Source: Colletotrichum lupini
Taxonomy: Eukaryota; Ascomycota; Sordariomycetes; Glomerellales; Glomerellaceae
Length of the DNA: 64,000 nt
Direction of reading: 5' to 3'
Assembly (NCBI RefSeq): GCF_023278565.1
Contig: NC_064682.1
Location: 310,001 to 374,000, forward strand
Each line of letters begins with the position of its first letter. Position 1 is the stretch's first letter. Position numbers and translations under genes: made by a program. Below, in pieces: positions 38,201 through 51,149 of the stretch. The notes beneath the pieces were generated by a model. It saw only the letters and a program-made list of their open reading frames with translations, had not been told where the DNA came from and ran no database searches.

Positions 38201-39256
38201 TATATTAAGCCTATTTAATATTAACTTTATAAAGAAAGAGGATAAGGAGCTTTAGAAAGCGGGCTTTATAATAAAACTAAAAGAGGTCCTTATAATAAAT
38301 ACCCCCTTAGTATTTAATAATAGGATTTTTATAATTAAAAAGGAAACCGTCGTTTTTTAATAAAAGGGGTAGGGTAAGAAGATTAACCTCGTTAATCTAA
38401 ACGTAACTAATATTAAAAAATAGTATAAGGCTAAGCTTATATAAGGAGTATATATTATAAGTATTTATTAGCCCGAGGTAGTTTTTAATTTTATTAAAGT
38501 AGCGTAGGCTATAGATCTAACTAAATAAAATATCGAGGTACTTAATAAGCGGCTTAAATAATAGTAAATAAATCTTGATCGAGGTCTTATTTATTACCTA
38601 ATTAACCTTATAATTAGTAAGCTCTACGTCTTTATTAATAGGTTATTTATAAATAATAACGACCTTATTTTATAATTAAGGTATATTATTATCTTAGTTA
38701 ATAAGAGTATAAGTAAGAGCGAATTTACTATATACGGTAATATAATCTATTATTTATTAACTAAAAATAAGTAAGTAACGAGAAGTATATTAGCGTTAGA
38801 AGTATATAGTATAGTTAATAGCGTTAACCTCTTTTATATAATTTTAATAACGCTAAGGAAGATTACTAATTAAATTAGCCTTCTACCTATTCTAACGGTT
38901 ATTTATACTAATTCCTACTCACTATACGAATACCTTATTAAATTAAAAATAATAATAAAAAAGAAGCTTATAATCGATATTATAGCCCTTAAGTAATTAT
39001 ATAAAAGGCGCGAAATACTCGAGATCCGTTAGATTAATAATAAAAATAACCTCACAAACGCTTTTATAAAAGTAATACTAAACAAGGGATTAGAGTAATT
39101 TATAAATAGTAAAAAAGCTATTATATAAATAAAAAGATAAGTTATATAAAAAGAGTAGAGAAAAAGGGGAAAAGGAGACGACTTAGTAAACGGGCCCGAG
39201 GTTAAATTATACTTCTAATTATAATAATTAAATTAATAAAAAAAAGAGAAAGTTAG

Positions 39257-39461
39257 TATTAAATTAGAAGTCTAACTTAACTACGGTATATAGCCGACTA
39301 TATAGGGGCTAATTAGGGGCCCTATTTATAATTATTATAGCTAGCCTAACCTATAGTTAGAACCTCTTTTTTATACCTACTACGCAGGTATTTATATAGT
39401 TCAATTAATCTCTTCGTTAACTACGGTTCGAACTAACTACCCTGTAATAGGGATACTAACA
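39257..39461 (+). repeat. Copia copy 3 LTR, right (3')
   Basis: 205 bp. Inner end TATTAAATTAG, outer end ACTAACA. Confidence 0.9.
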
Positions 39462-39542
39462 CACTTGCTTATGGGTTTTGTCAGGAGAACAGGCCTCGGG
39501 GTCATCCGGAATGTAAGCCTCAGGGCCGGTAGAGTCCATCAT

Positions 39543-40448
39543 GTGCTCTTGTACCCCTAAATAAAGCAGCGCATGAAGTCTCAGACTCTCAGTCATAAAA
39601 GAAGATAGGAGCAGATATTGGTGTCAATGGAAAGTGAACCGATAGAAGAAATAGGAGGGATGGAATAGAGGGAACCAACGACCAAGCATTGAGCTAATAA
39701 TGAACTCAATGGTGTCAATATCGGCTGGTTATTCACACAGTACTGTGTAGTCTTTGTGTCCTGGGAAATCAAGAGCTAACAATTTCTCGACTAATTCGTG
39801 GGGTTTGAAACATTGCTGACCTTCAGAGAGGCCTGATGATCGCTCGTACAACCTGGACTGCCCTTATGTGTAACTAAGTGTACGACATACCGTCAAAGAG
39901 ACTGAAGTCTAACACACTTACTGTAGCGCATTGCTTACTTGGGGAAGTACAAGCACCTGAAGCTCGGAGAGAGTCTTGTACATGTCTGACTGTGCTAAGA
40001 GAATCAGGCCGGCTAGGCTTGAATGCTAGGGCTGTACTACACAGTGTATCGTTCTTTGTACGCGTTGACCGTCAATCAGTTGGACAGCGTGTCAGGCCAT
40101 TTTGCGTCAAAATCGTTTATCGAATCAAACAAAACTGAGCATTTGAATTACAATGTGCGAATTCTAGCAAACCAATGATCTCGCATAAGTTTTAGAGTCA
40201 AGGTCGCAACGTGAAAGCGGAGATAAGAGAAATTCCGGATGTGATACACAACGATACTTTATACCTCAAACATTTGTTAAATATAGAGAAGTAAACACCA
40301 CCCGCTAGACAAAGAACGTTCAGTAGTCGGATGTGGTGCGACAAACCTCAGTAATTCTAAGATATACTCAATCCTGGAACATCAAGTTAAACAATACTTG
40401 TGTGTTAGTTCGCGTCAGCTATTATCGATATCAAACTATTAATTATAT
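39543..40448. other. Upstream region of the split PAN-like gene
   Basis: About 900 bases of ordinary composition hold the presumed promoter of the split PAN-like gene. A plus-strand frame at 39878-40138 has no recognisable features. AGCAA at 40449-40453 is the target duplication of the gypsy element. Confidence 0.5.
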
Positions 40449-40453
40449 AGCAA

Positions 40454-40663
40454 TGTTAATAGGTATACGACACAGGGAAGAAGCTCACAGAGGCTAACTA
40501 CTATTAGGGTCTAAAAGAGGAATTACTAAAATCTACCCTTCCCTCGAGGTATACTACTAGCACTCTATATATACCTAAGCTACTCTTTTATTACTTAGTC
40601 CCCCTCTTTATACCCCCCTAAGCTATCCCTTAACTAACGAGGCCTAATTAATAAGGCCTAATA
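40454..40663 (-). repeat. Gypsy LTR, left (3' in coding sense)
   Basis: 210 bp. The outer TG is intact (TGTTAATAGG) and the inner end reads CCTAATA. Confidence 0.9.
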
Positions 40664-43600
40664 GGGTGCTCCCTTCCCTAGGCTTCGTCCTAAAGCCCGC
40701 TTATAGTTCGTATATACTATATTAATCCCTTACCTAAGAAGTCCTTAGATATATAGTACGAGGGCAGGTATAAGCGGCGCCCGTCGGCCTAAGTATAGAC
40801 CCCTTACTCCGGATAATAGCCCCATAATTCTATACCTAGGTCGCTCCTACCTATAGGCCGTCCTTATAACCGCTAGTACCTAGGTAGTCGTCGCCCCACT
40901 TTTATTCGCTAATATTAACCCCCTTCTAAGCTATTATAATTCCGAATTCCTTTTTTCTTTTTTTTTATTTATAATTATCCTTTCTATATATAGTCTCTTA
41001 CTTTTATTAGCGTCTACGCTACTCCCTTATTACGTAGATATTATAGCTAATAAATATCTCCTAGATCCCTATTCTTATATACTCCCCGCGCCTAAATAAG
41101 TCTTTTTTAAAGTCGTTCCGTAGTTACTACTAACTCGTTCTAATATAACTATAGCCCCTAATCGTAGCGTTATTATTATTAGTAATAGAACGGTCGTTAG
41201 CGCTACGGGTATACTTAGTAATAGCCGTAGTAATAGTCTATTTAAAAAGCCTAATATCCCCTTTACTCGCCTTAACCTCGTACGTATATTATTACTTATA
41301 CGCTACTTATACTAATTATTATAAACTCTTATTAAGAAAAAGAAGAAAGTAAATACTAAGAAGATCGGGGTCGGCTAAGTATGCCCGCTCCCTTACCCCG
41401 CTTACGTTATATATAAAGCACTTAATCTAAAAGCCGAGTATTATAATTAGCTAGGTCGGTAATTTATAGCCCCTAGTTCGCTCCTTTATCTAATACTTTT
41501 TTAGGATCTAACGTATATTATATTAAATATACTACGCAGGACTATTCTTATAAAAATATAGTAAGCGCTTAGCGCTATTACTATTTTATTACTTCTCCTG
41601 AGTATTATATTAATAACGTCTTAAGTCCCTAAGTCCGTAGAATCTATAGTACGAACCTTTTAGAGTACTATACTCGTTTTTAATAACGACGTCTATAATT
41701 TAGAAGTTTATTGCTCTATTATCGCTCTATTATTATTATTACTCGGGTTATTAATATTACTCTATAGCTCTAATAAACCTACCGAATCGCCGCTAGTAAT
41801 ACGCAAAGGGCGCTTAAGCGCGCTAATAAAGAGGCCCGCTCGACCCCCGTTATTAATAATAATAATAATAAAATAGCTACGAGCTCCTCCCGCGCTATGT
41901 TTTTATTTTATAACGACGCTATAATTATACTATTTCGTATTATTTATAACGAAGTGCGCCGCTTTAATAATATTCTAATTAGTATATAGTCGCCCCGCCT
42001 ACGCTCCGTATTCGTAGCTAATTATTTATAGATTTGCTAATAGTAAGAAGATTATTTTTTTTATAACGACCCCTAGGACGATAGCTAGGGCGGCCCTTCT
42101 ATACATAAGGGCGGTCCCTCTATAAATAAGGGCGGTCCTTCCGCGCGTTATAAGGATTAAGGAAACGGTTAGTAATTAGCGCGTTTATATTACTTAGTTA
42201 TAGCTACGTAGCCCCTTTTTTTTTTTATTAATAACTAGTTCGCTACGTTATTAGGCTCCTTAAGAGCTAAGGCACGCTGCCTAATTAAAACTCGTTTTTT
42301 ATATATACTAATTAACGCTACGTTTTTAATATACCTAGCTAGCTCCTACGTATCTTCGTTACTACTATATCCCTTTTACTAAATTAGGTATTATTACCTC
42401 CTTTTCGGCCCTCTATATTATATAATATTTTCTATTTTATAAAGTGGCTCCCTATTTATATCCTTAATAAGTAAGGGCTTCTAAGGGGCTTCCTTGCGGT
42501 GTTAATATAGCTTAAGTAAGGATATATAGAATATATCGTATATTCTATACTACGTTAGTACGTTTAGTTAATAAGCGACCCCCGCCGTTCTAACTATTAA
42601 TTTAACTTCGAATAGGCCTAGATACTTATTAGCTAACTTCTAGCTAGGACGCTACCTCCTAATATTCTTTCTTAATAGTAATACTTAGTTACCTACTTTA
42701 TATAATATATTTATCCTAGCTTTATTAGCTTATCGCTTATACGTCTCGTATACTTTTTATATAAAAAGTCGTAGAGCTTCTTAGTTAGCTCGTAGTTAGG
42801 CCGTACGCTCCTTAGCCAAGATATTTTATATACTATCTCGAGTCCCCGTTAAGATTAATATAGGGTACGTAAATAGGAACCCGAGTAGGGCCTTAGTAAG
42901 CGCTTTATAAATTACTAAGTACTAGGCGTTATTATATATAAACTCGGCTAGGTAAAGACGCTATGCCTAATCTAATTAGTCCTAGGTATAAAAATAATAA
43001 AAGTACTACTCTAAGTATTAGTTCTGCCGTTCTATCTAACCGTCCGTCTATAAATAGAACGCAGTACTAAGACGCCTCTTTATTACTAAAAGGTAGTAAA
43101 AATAAGTCTAAAACTTACTTATAAATAACGACCCCCTATTAAAGACGATCCCTTTAGGTATTCTAAACTTAGTAAAGATCTTTATAAATAGGAGGTCTGC
43201 GAATCCCTAGGCTATAAGGGTCGTCCTCGTAATAATATAAACGCTATACTTTATAAATCGGTTTATTATAACGAGTACCGCGTCGCAGGGGCGCCTCCTA
43301 ATTAGCGTAGTCGATATAAATAAGCTTATAATAAAGTCTAATAATATCTCTTACTATAGCCTAATTAGGGTAGGCAGGGGGCGTAGTAAGCTATACGGCT
43401 TATAATAATAAGGCTTCGTCCGCTAGTATACTATATAAATATTAATATAACTTTTTATATCCTTACTTACTCTATTTTAATAATAGTAGCGTTTTAGTAG
43501 CGCTATCGTCCGCTTTATATTATAATATCCTACTATAGGTATATCGTAATATACTTTAATAACCTCCCTCCTTAGCCCCTTATATAGTAATATATAAGCA

Positions 43601-46600
43601 CGGCCGCCGTAGTATAATAGCCCTCTAAAGTCATATACCTAGTTCTATTATTACTTTTTCTTAGCTAAGCAAGGCCGTTAGTTCTTCTTAGTCCACTACC
43701 TATCCCTTATAAAAGCGTCCTCTTATTAAGCAGCCCGTAGTTAACTTATTATTAATAACCCCTCCTCGCTAAATACTATTTTAAGTACTCCTATTATATT
43801 AGAGTTCTATAAAACGAGTAGCTCGCGATCTATAGTTCTAATAATAAGCTTAAGTAGCTCTCTAAGTACTATACTATAACTTTAATACCCTAAGCTCGTA
43901 GCCCCGTTACGCCTCTCGAGGTACTCCTTAGAGTTCCCTTAAGCCGGAGCTCCTAACCTCCTTTACTTACTTTTCTATATTATTACTAGTTCTGCTTCTA
44001 AAATACTTACTATCTTTTCTATTTAAGAGCCGCTCCCGCGGCTCGTCTTTATATACTTTATTATTATAACTCTAAGGGGCTCCTATATATTTCTAGCGTT
44101 ATAGAGGTCTTCTTTTATTTTTAATAGTAGCTCCTCCGCTCTACTATCGTTACTACTTTTACTATAATTAGGTCTTTATAATAGTCCATCCGCTAGGTTC
44201 TTTATACCCAGCTTAAACCTAATCTCGATATTAAACGCTATAAGTTCGTCTAGCTAGCGTAGCTATCTCCCGTTTAGTCTCCTTTTTATATCTAAGAACT
44301 ATAGGTTAAAATAATTTATAAATACTACGACCTAATCTCGGCTATAAGCGAAGTAGTATCGCTAGTTCCTTAGTATGTCTATAATAGTTAGTAGCTCCGC
44401 GTCTCCTATACTATAATAGCTCTCCGTATCCGTTAATTTCCTCAACTTATAAGCAATTAGGTACTAATTACCCTTAAATAATTACGTAATTACTAAGCTA
44501 ATAGCTCGAGCCAAAGCGTCTATTTATAACCGTATGGGTAGGGTAGGGTTAAAATATCGTAGCATTAGCGCATTAATAAATATTACTAATAGCTTCTTAA
44601 ACGACTCTACGGCTAGTATTAGTAGCTCTAATTATCCCGGTTTTACCTTCCTTAGTAAGTCTGTTAGAAGTGCTATTATCTTAGTATAGTTATTAATAAA
44701 TCTATAATAGAACCCCGTAAATCTAAGGAACGTCTATATATCTTTAATACTCCTCGGAAGTAGCTAATTCGCTATAGCTTTAGTACGCGCGGGTTCTATT
44801 TCTACGCCTTTATTAAATACGATATACCCTAAGAATCCTATACGTAATATATAAAACTCGTATTTACTACTATTTAGATATAAGTTTTATTACTATAGTC
44901 TCTATAATACGCTACGTACGTACTCTTTATATACTACGTAGTCGTTACTATATATTAGGATATTATCTAAGTATACGATATAAATAGTATTAACTAGGCC
45001 GCTTAGAACGTTATTAATATACGCTTAAAAAGTCGCGGGCGCGTTAGTTAGCCCGAAAGGTATAACTAAGTACTCGAACTACCCGTATTTAGTATAAAAA
45101 GCCGTCTTTTACTTATCGCCCTTAGCTATACGTATACGGTAGTACGCGTTCTTAAGGTCTAGCTTCGTAAAAATAGAGGCATTAGATAGTCTATTTAATA
45201 TCTTTTTAATTAGTAGTAGCGGCGTTCTATCTTTTTATATAATCTTATTAATCGTTCTATAGTTAACGTAAAGTCGTAGCTCTCCTCTTTTCTTAAGTAT
45301 AAAGAGGATAGGTGCTCTTACCGGGCTTATAAAGGGGCGTATCTAGCCCTTAGCCTCTGTTTTTATTAAATAGTCGCGTAGGATCTCGAGCTTATAGTTT
45401 AATAACGGGTAGATAGGTCCCTAGGGGATAGGCGCCGCGTTATCTAGCTTAATATAGTAGTTATATAGTGCTCTATTTAGTAATAAAATAGCCTTCTTTT
45501 CTAAGAATAAGTTATTAAAATCCTAGTAACGTAGCTTCTAGTCCTCGGCTACGCTCGCTAGTACTACGTCGCTATTTATAGCTAAGTTAATTATAATATA
45601 CACAAGTATTACCGAAACTAAGTTATCTAGTAACCTCTTTTTTAGGGCGTCTAAGCGGATATGTCGTTCGTAGATTAAATACTACTACTTCTTTTATTTC
45701 TAACTAATTAGCGGGTTAATATCCTCTAGCTAGGGGAAACCGAGGATAAGCGTAGGTACTATAATATTAGCTATTACGAAGCGATATAGCTATATATCTA
45801 TTATATAGTCGCTATTAGTAATTCGAAGCCGTAAGTAGTAGCTTCTTAGCGTCTCTATCTATTTACCCTCGACGTTTACTAGCTATGGCAATAGGTAAAT
45901 TCGTAAATTAGCGTTAAAGCTATTAAATAGCCCGATACTAACTACGTTCCCTTTTATTCCTAAATTAATAAGGGCGCTTAGTTTCTCTTATGCGCAGTTT
46001 AGGTATATATAGGTCGGGATGTCTAAGCGCCGCCCTTATTAATCGCTAGCTACTCTTCTTACTAAAATAGTATTCGAGCTCGTTATTAGTCCGCGCTACT
46101 TAACTAGGGCGAGGTCTAATTAATAACTAGCGGCCTTGTGCCCCTTTTAGTTATATCTATAGTATATAACGCTCGGGTAGTTATTAATAAGGTGCCCGGT
46201 TTTATTATAGTTATAGTACTACTAATACTACTCCCGCAGTCGCGGGTAATCCCTTATAATATAGCTAGTCTCTTTATAATTATAGTACGTAGTATCCTTA
46301 CTAAGCAAGTTATAGCGTATTCCTTACGTATTCGACTTATTAGCGCCCCAGTATCTTCCCACTAGCTCGTTCGAGTTTAAATTAGAATATTGCCTAGGGG
46401 ACGTTTATAAGCTCCCTATTAATAGCGAGGATTATTTAATACGTCTTATTAGTAATACTAGCTATAGGTAAGTCTATAGAAGTTCTATTTATAATACTAT
46501 TACGAGGTATAGTTCGGGCCGTAGCTTGCTTATTAGTATAGAGATCCTCTATTTCTTTATTAGGATATATTCTAATTCTATCTCGAGCTTATTAATGCGG

Positions 46601-47601
46601 CTAACGAACTCGTTAACTTTCTCTTTCTAGCCTTGCGAGGCGCTATTTAGTTATATACTCGCTACTATTCCTTAGCTAGCGGAATCGGATAGGTTATTTT
46701 ATAAAAAGGTCTCTAGTTCTTCTTATATAACCTAGTTTATTATAAAACTGGGGGTCCTTTAGTAGTTAAAAATATAGTATATTTAGGAGGTTTTTATGCC
46801 GCTATTTAGGTAGCTAACCGTATACGCCACTTTATTACGGTCTATTCTTATTTATTAAGCCTATAAGTCGAAGCGATAATAATAGTTAAAAAAGAAGCTC
46901 TATAGATCCCGTACTAATTTATTAGCGTATAATAAGTTAAGGAGGGATAGTAGTCTAAATATAGACGTTCTATTTACGGCGCTTATTTAAGTTAGGAGGG
47001 AGCTAGTAAATAGGGGCTTAGGTAATATAAACTCGTCGCTTTATTATTGCTCGAGCGGCGCTTTAAGTACGGCTTTACTTATTAAACTATCCTTAGTCTG
47101 GGGGTTTACGTTTCTATTTATATTAAAGTTAACGTCCGAGGCTACTATAGCTAAGACCGTAGCCCTTAGCGCAGGGGCCGGGCTATTTAAAAAGCTCTAT
47201 AAGCATTCTAAATCTACTTATCTTCTGCGTAGGCGCTCTTTATACGTTATAATAAGGATTTCTTCTTTTAATTATTGTTCTTATTCCTATAGTTCTACTA
47301 GCTTATTACTTATCGTTCGGTTTAGGTATTAGTAAATAAGGGTAAGAGGTTCGCTATTTTATTCGAAATTCGTTAATACTCTTAGTAATACGGTCCTTTT
47401 ACGTCGCCGCTATATTAATAGTTCTGCTACGCTTCGTTTTTATATTATTTACTAGGGGGGAGGTAACTCTAGGGGGTCCGATAGAAAAAAGTCGTTTTTT
47501 TCTTATTATTATAGCGCCGACTGCGCTCTCTCGTTACGTCTCGTTCTTACTAGTATTTTAAGCTTCCGGCCTAGTCCCTTTTATAAATAGAGATTTTAGA
47601 T

Positions 47602-47811
47602 TATTAATAGGTATATAATATAAGGAAGAAGCTTATAGAGGCTAACTACTATTAGGGTCTAAAAAAGGAATTATTAAAATCTGCCCTTCCCTCGAGGTAT
47701 ATTACTAGCGCTCTATATATGCCTAAGCTACTCCTTTGTTACTTAGTCCCCCTCTTTATGCCCCCCTAAGCTATCCCTTAACCGACGAGGCCTGACCGGC
47801 GAGGCTTAATA
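47602..47811 (-). repeat. Gypsy LTR, right (5' in coding sense)
   Basis: 210 bp partner of 40454-40663. Inner end TATTAATAGG, outer end CTTAATA. Confidence 0.9.
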
Positions 47812-47816
47812 AGCAA

Positions 47817-48533
47817 AGGGATGTGAACCTATGTGCGTATCTTAAACCCACAAGGGAAGTCAATGATAATTCGGGGGCATACCTTAGTTAACAACATAGA
47901 AATCTCCTAGATGGGTAATAAAGCCAGTTCATACCCATAGTCCGGCAAAAACATCATCCACATGAATTCCGGTGTAGTTGAGCGAGAGTTACGCTCACCT
48001 CTCTAGATGGCCGCTGAGCGTGTGTCCAGACGAGTCGCTTGCCGGCGGCTGGTACATCATACCTATAGGGATGTTTCATTGGTGGTCCCCATGATTCCTG
48101 TCACGCTTCTAGAGACGAAGGAGGCCGAGTAAGTCCATGTTTTGTTTGTAGTCGGAAGTGGGTTGGCCTGCACGACTTGGTGAGGTGGACTGGAAGGGGC
48201 CGAGGTCCGCACGCTATGTTAGAGAAAACTGCGTCAGCAGATTGATACCTTATTTAAAGGCAGCGACCATCGCAAGGCACGTCAAAACCTCAAAGTCTGG
48301 GTGACTCCATCGCACTCTCTTTTGCGCTATACAGCAGGACAAACCTTCATTTCTACGAGTGACAAGGAGGATCAGAACTGTTTGTAAGTAAAGCCTATCG
48401 ACTATGTTGTATGAAGGTCAACAGATGCCTGTTGCTTATAAACTGTAGAAGTCCTTGGTTCTATCCGAGTAAGAACTAATGGTCTACTCAGGTGTAGCGA
48501 TCATAATATTTACAAGAGGAGGGGACTAAATGC
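47817..48533. other. Intergenic
   Basis: About 700 bases between the gypsy element and the stop of the intact PAN-like gene. No frame is supported. Confidence 0.5.
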
Positions 48534-49296
48534 TCAGTCCAGGATGCCACCCACAGCAGAATTATCAGATATCGACCGGGGACTAGTCGCATTCTTGAGC
48601 CAACAATTCCCATTGTTTGGGCCAACATTACCCAGATTCGCATTGAAGGTCGCCGCGACGCATGTTCTCGACCCTGAGTTGCGATTGTATGATGCACAAG
48701 CCCGGAGGCAGTCCAAGTACGAATAGACTACAACGGCAACAATGTCTAGAGCTCCTTTTGATCCAAAACTCATGCCACAATGCATAACGAATTTGGCATC
48801 AACATCAGAAAGTGCAATTGTTCTCGTTTCGCCCTCCATGGCGGGACAGGGAAGCTGGATTTTCCCTTGTGTTGGAACTACTATCGGGCTATCGCTGTCC
48901 GTCGATGCAGGGACCAGCGCGGTGACTGTGGTCGTGACAACTGTAGTTGGCGATGCTACGGACGACATTGCATCGCTGAGAACCAATCATCAGAAATTTG
49001 TGGCGGAAGGGAATTGGCATTGGATCATACTCTCTCGCTTTTTGGACCGCCAGTGAACCCCCAACGCCACCACCAACAGCGGCTATCACTATTACTGTAG
49101 CCAATAAAACACTAAGAACAAATGTCGCTGGCCTCAGTCCGCAAATAGTACGTTCTTTCTTGACGGGAATCGATGAATAAGTTTCAGGCGTGGTCGGCGC
49201 ATAGTACGATGATTCATGTTGCCGCGGTTGTTCGGGAACTACTTGTTTGTGGGAAATATGAGGAACGTACGTCTCGGGGCCGGAAGAGTCCATCAT
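48534..49296 (-). CDS. Membrane-anchored PAN-like (Apple-like) domain protein, intact paralogue
   Basis: Two exons, 49296-49031 and 48975-48534, are joined in phase over a 55-base intron (GTATGA..CAG, branch CTGAT), giving 235 residues. There is a cytosolic N-terminus of about 55 residues (MMDSSGPETYVP, Pro/Ser/Tyr-rich). One membrane segment follows (ATFVLSVLLATVIVIAAVGGGVGG), then a Thr/Val/Ser-rich stalk. The extracellular module has FVMHCGMSFG, YSYLDCLRACASYNR, RTCVAATF and NGNCWLKN, with the Cys spacing of fungal PAN/Apple-like domains. Type II/III topology with an exposed C-terminus is inferred. The gene shares intron position, transmembrane sequence and terminal motifs with the split gene at 31391-39542 and lies on the same strand, so the pair arose by tandem duplication. 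Function is unknown. Confidence 0.82.
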
Positions 49297-50197
49297 GTAC
49301 TGGAACTTCTGTATTCAGGATGAAGGAAAGGCATGGACTTTGTTCTCGAACGTCATCCGGGAAGAAGAGGAGAAGAGCAAGAAGAAACAGGAAAAGCGCA
49401 TGTTAAGCAAACTGACGCCGCTCAAACAGCAAGGGATGGCTTATGTAGTATCTCATTCACTTACAAGGAGACACAGGATCTCGAAGGATCTTGCGGTCAT
49501 TGGTACTCTCTCGACATTTGTGGAAGTCGGAGACCAGGGATCCAACCAGAGCTGCGCACATGTCTCACTGGGCTGTGAGGATCAAGCAGGCTGAAATTAG
49601 GCGCAGAGACTGTGCTACACACCATCATGGCATCTCGCGCATCTATTCGTCCGTTTTGCAGCATGTGAGACGGCTTGCATCAAAGTCATCAATCCGAACC
49701 AATCGTTCTGATTTGGGGGCCAAAAGTCCAACCTGAAGCTTACGCCCAGAGTTCGTTGGAATTAAACATAGTCAACCTCAGGGCTTGGCAGGCAGGGTTT
49801 ATCTAATGATTCATAGGCCCCTTTCACCTCGCCAGAATTTATCTATTTACGATCTGCCTTGTGTAGAAAATCGATGTTGACTGATAGCACTTGGTGACAT
49901 TTGACTGCACAAATGCCCTACCTGCCCCGCTATATTGTGCCTACATTCACAAATCGTCAAACCGTGCGCTTTCAATCATGGCAACTTCGGGCTCACTATA
50001 TTGAAGAAACTCCCCGTCTTTTTTTTATAATAAATTCTTAATCCGATTTTCGAAGCTAGAGAGGCTACCGAGAAACTATCTGTAGCTTGCACGTGTTTCT
50101 AACAGTAAGTAGACGTTGAAAGTCGCTGGTGTGCCTCCGAAAGTCATGCAATGCAACGGAATTAGATCTTCCCCCAAAGTCCTCTTCAAAGCCAAGT
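49297..50197. other. Intergenic, promoter side of the PAN-like gene
   Basis: About 900 bases with several overlapping plus-strand frames (49295-49736), none with a domain or consistent exon structure. A T-rich run lies at about 50020-50029. Confidence 0.5.
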
Positions 50198-50684
50198 TCA
50201 CGAGAGAAAGTCTCCGCCTGACATGGCCAGTTCATATTCGTAATCCGGCTGGAACTCCAACCACATGGCCTCAGGTGTAGTCAAACGGTATGTATACTCA
50301 GCTTCGGCATCAGGACAAAGGTGCTTCTCGATCCCCGATGCTACAGCAGCCTCTGCAAGAAGCTGTATGCGACAGGAGTTTTCCATCAGGGTATACAGGA
50401 ACGCCGCCTCATCGACGGTCTTCCCTGTCGTCAAGAGACCATGGTTCTTCAAGATGGCACACCTTTTGTTGCCTAGAGCCGTAGCTATCCTCTCTCCTTC
50501 CGAGGTTTCGAATGCAATGCCGCCAAACATGTCGTGAACGGCATGATCTTTGAAGAATGTGCACGCGTCTTGGTTGAGCATTTCCAGTGGTCTCCCGAAG
50601 GCTGACCATGCCTTGCCGTGGATGCTGTGGAAGTGGCATGCTGCATTGACGTCGGGTCGGGCTTCGTGAAGGGCGGAGTGGATG

Positions 50685-50889
50685 TGTTGGTATCCCTATT
50701 ATAGGGTAGTTAGTTCGAACCGTAGTTGACGAAGAGATCAATTGAACTATATGAATATCTGCGTAGTAGGTGTAAAAAGGAGGTTCTAACCGTAGGTTAG
50801 GCTAGCTATGATAATCGTAAATAGGGCCCCTAATTAGCCCCTACGTAGTCGGCTATATACCGCAGTTAAATTAGACTTCTAATCCGATA
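50685..50889 (-). repeat. Copia copy 4 LTR, left (3')
   Basis: 205 bp. Outer end TGTTGGTATCCC intact, inner end CCGATA. Confidence 0.9.
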
Positions 50890-51149
50890 CTAACTTTCTC
50901 TTTCTTTTATCGATTTAACCGCTACGGTTAGAGGTATAATTCGACCTCGGGCCCGTTTACTAAGTCGTCTCCTTTTTCCCCTTTTCTCTACTCTTTTTAT
51001 ATAACCTATCCCTCTATTCGTATAATAACTTTTTTATTACTTACGAATTGCTCTAATCCCTTGTTTAATATTACTTTTATAAAAGCGTTTATAAGGTTAT
51101 TTGCATTATTAATCTAACGGATCTCGAGTATCTTGCGCCTTTCGTACGA

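Larger units (their letters stand above)
32039..39461 (+). mobile_element. Ty1/Copia LTR retrotransposon, copy 3 (7,423 bp, RIP-inactivated), inside a gene
   Basis: 205-bp LTRs at 32039-32243 and 39257-39461 have outer TG and CA intact and are flanked by a perfect CACTT duplication (32034-32038 and 39462-39466). The coding strand is plus, so it is antisense to the PAN-like gene it splits. It is collinear with copy 2 over its whole length, with a different set of transitions. The RNase H region is recognisable near 38,590-39,090. There are no usable frames. Confidence 0.95.
31391..39542 (-). pseudogene. Membrane-anchored PAN-like (Apple-like) domain protein gene split by Copia copy 3
   Basis: The start (ATG at 39542) and first 27 codons lie to the right of the element (39542-39462). 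The frame resumes at 32033 and runs to 31843. A 67-base intron (31776-31842, GTATGA..CAG) leads to the last exon 31775-31391. Without the element and one CACTT copy the pieces join in frame to 218 residues. The protein has a short cytosolic N-terminus (MMDSTGPEAYIP), one membrane segment (ATFVLSVLLVVVLVTAAIGGGVGG) and an extracellular part with FTVHCGTNYGPG, HSYLDCLRACASYNR, RVCLAAVF and NGNCWLKK, resembling fungal PAN/Apple-type modules. It is a tandem paralogue of 48534-49296, with the same exon structure. Its role is unknown, and cell-surface binding is suggested only by the fold. Confidence 0.85.
40454..47811 (-). mobile_element. Ty3/gypsy chromovirus-type retrotransposon (7,358 bp, RIP-inactivated)
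   Basis: Two 210-bp LTRs (40454-40663 and 47602-47811) are flanked by a perfect AGCAA duplication (40449-40453 and 47812-47816). On the minus strand the reverse-transcriptase core is readable near 44,950-44,990 (FYIV-type strand then YLDN at the catalytic box, where the second Asp has become Asn by a G-to-A change). Downstream near 42,310-42,455 is a chromodomain-like segment (KGYSSNEDT) with in-frame stops, in the C-terminal position expected for chromoviruses. Order RT then chromodomain fits Ty3/gypsy, not Copia. A purine-rich tract adjoins the 3' LTR at about 40664-40680 (minus strand). It is somewhat richer in G+C than the Copia copies but equally poor in CA/TG. Confidence 0.92.

Noticed and set aside
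39878..40138. 86-codon plus-strand frame
   Set aside because: No domain, signal or conserved motif is visible. It lies in the promoter side of the split PAN-like gene.
46138..46365. 75-codon frame with hydrophobic translation in the gypsy element
   Set aside because: It is antisense to the coding strand. The hydrophobic residues result from AT-rich RIP-altered DNA, not a membrane protein gene.
50015..50065. Possible solo LTR scrap (TTCTTAATCCGATTTT)
   Set aside because: It resembles the Copia LTR end over only about 12 bases, with no further match on either side.
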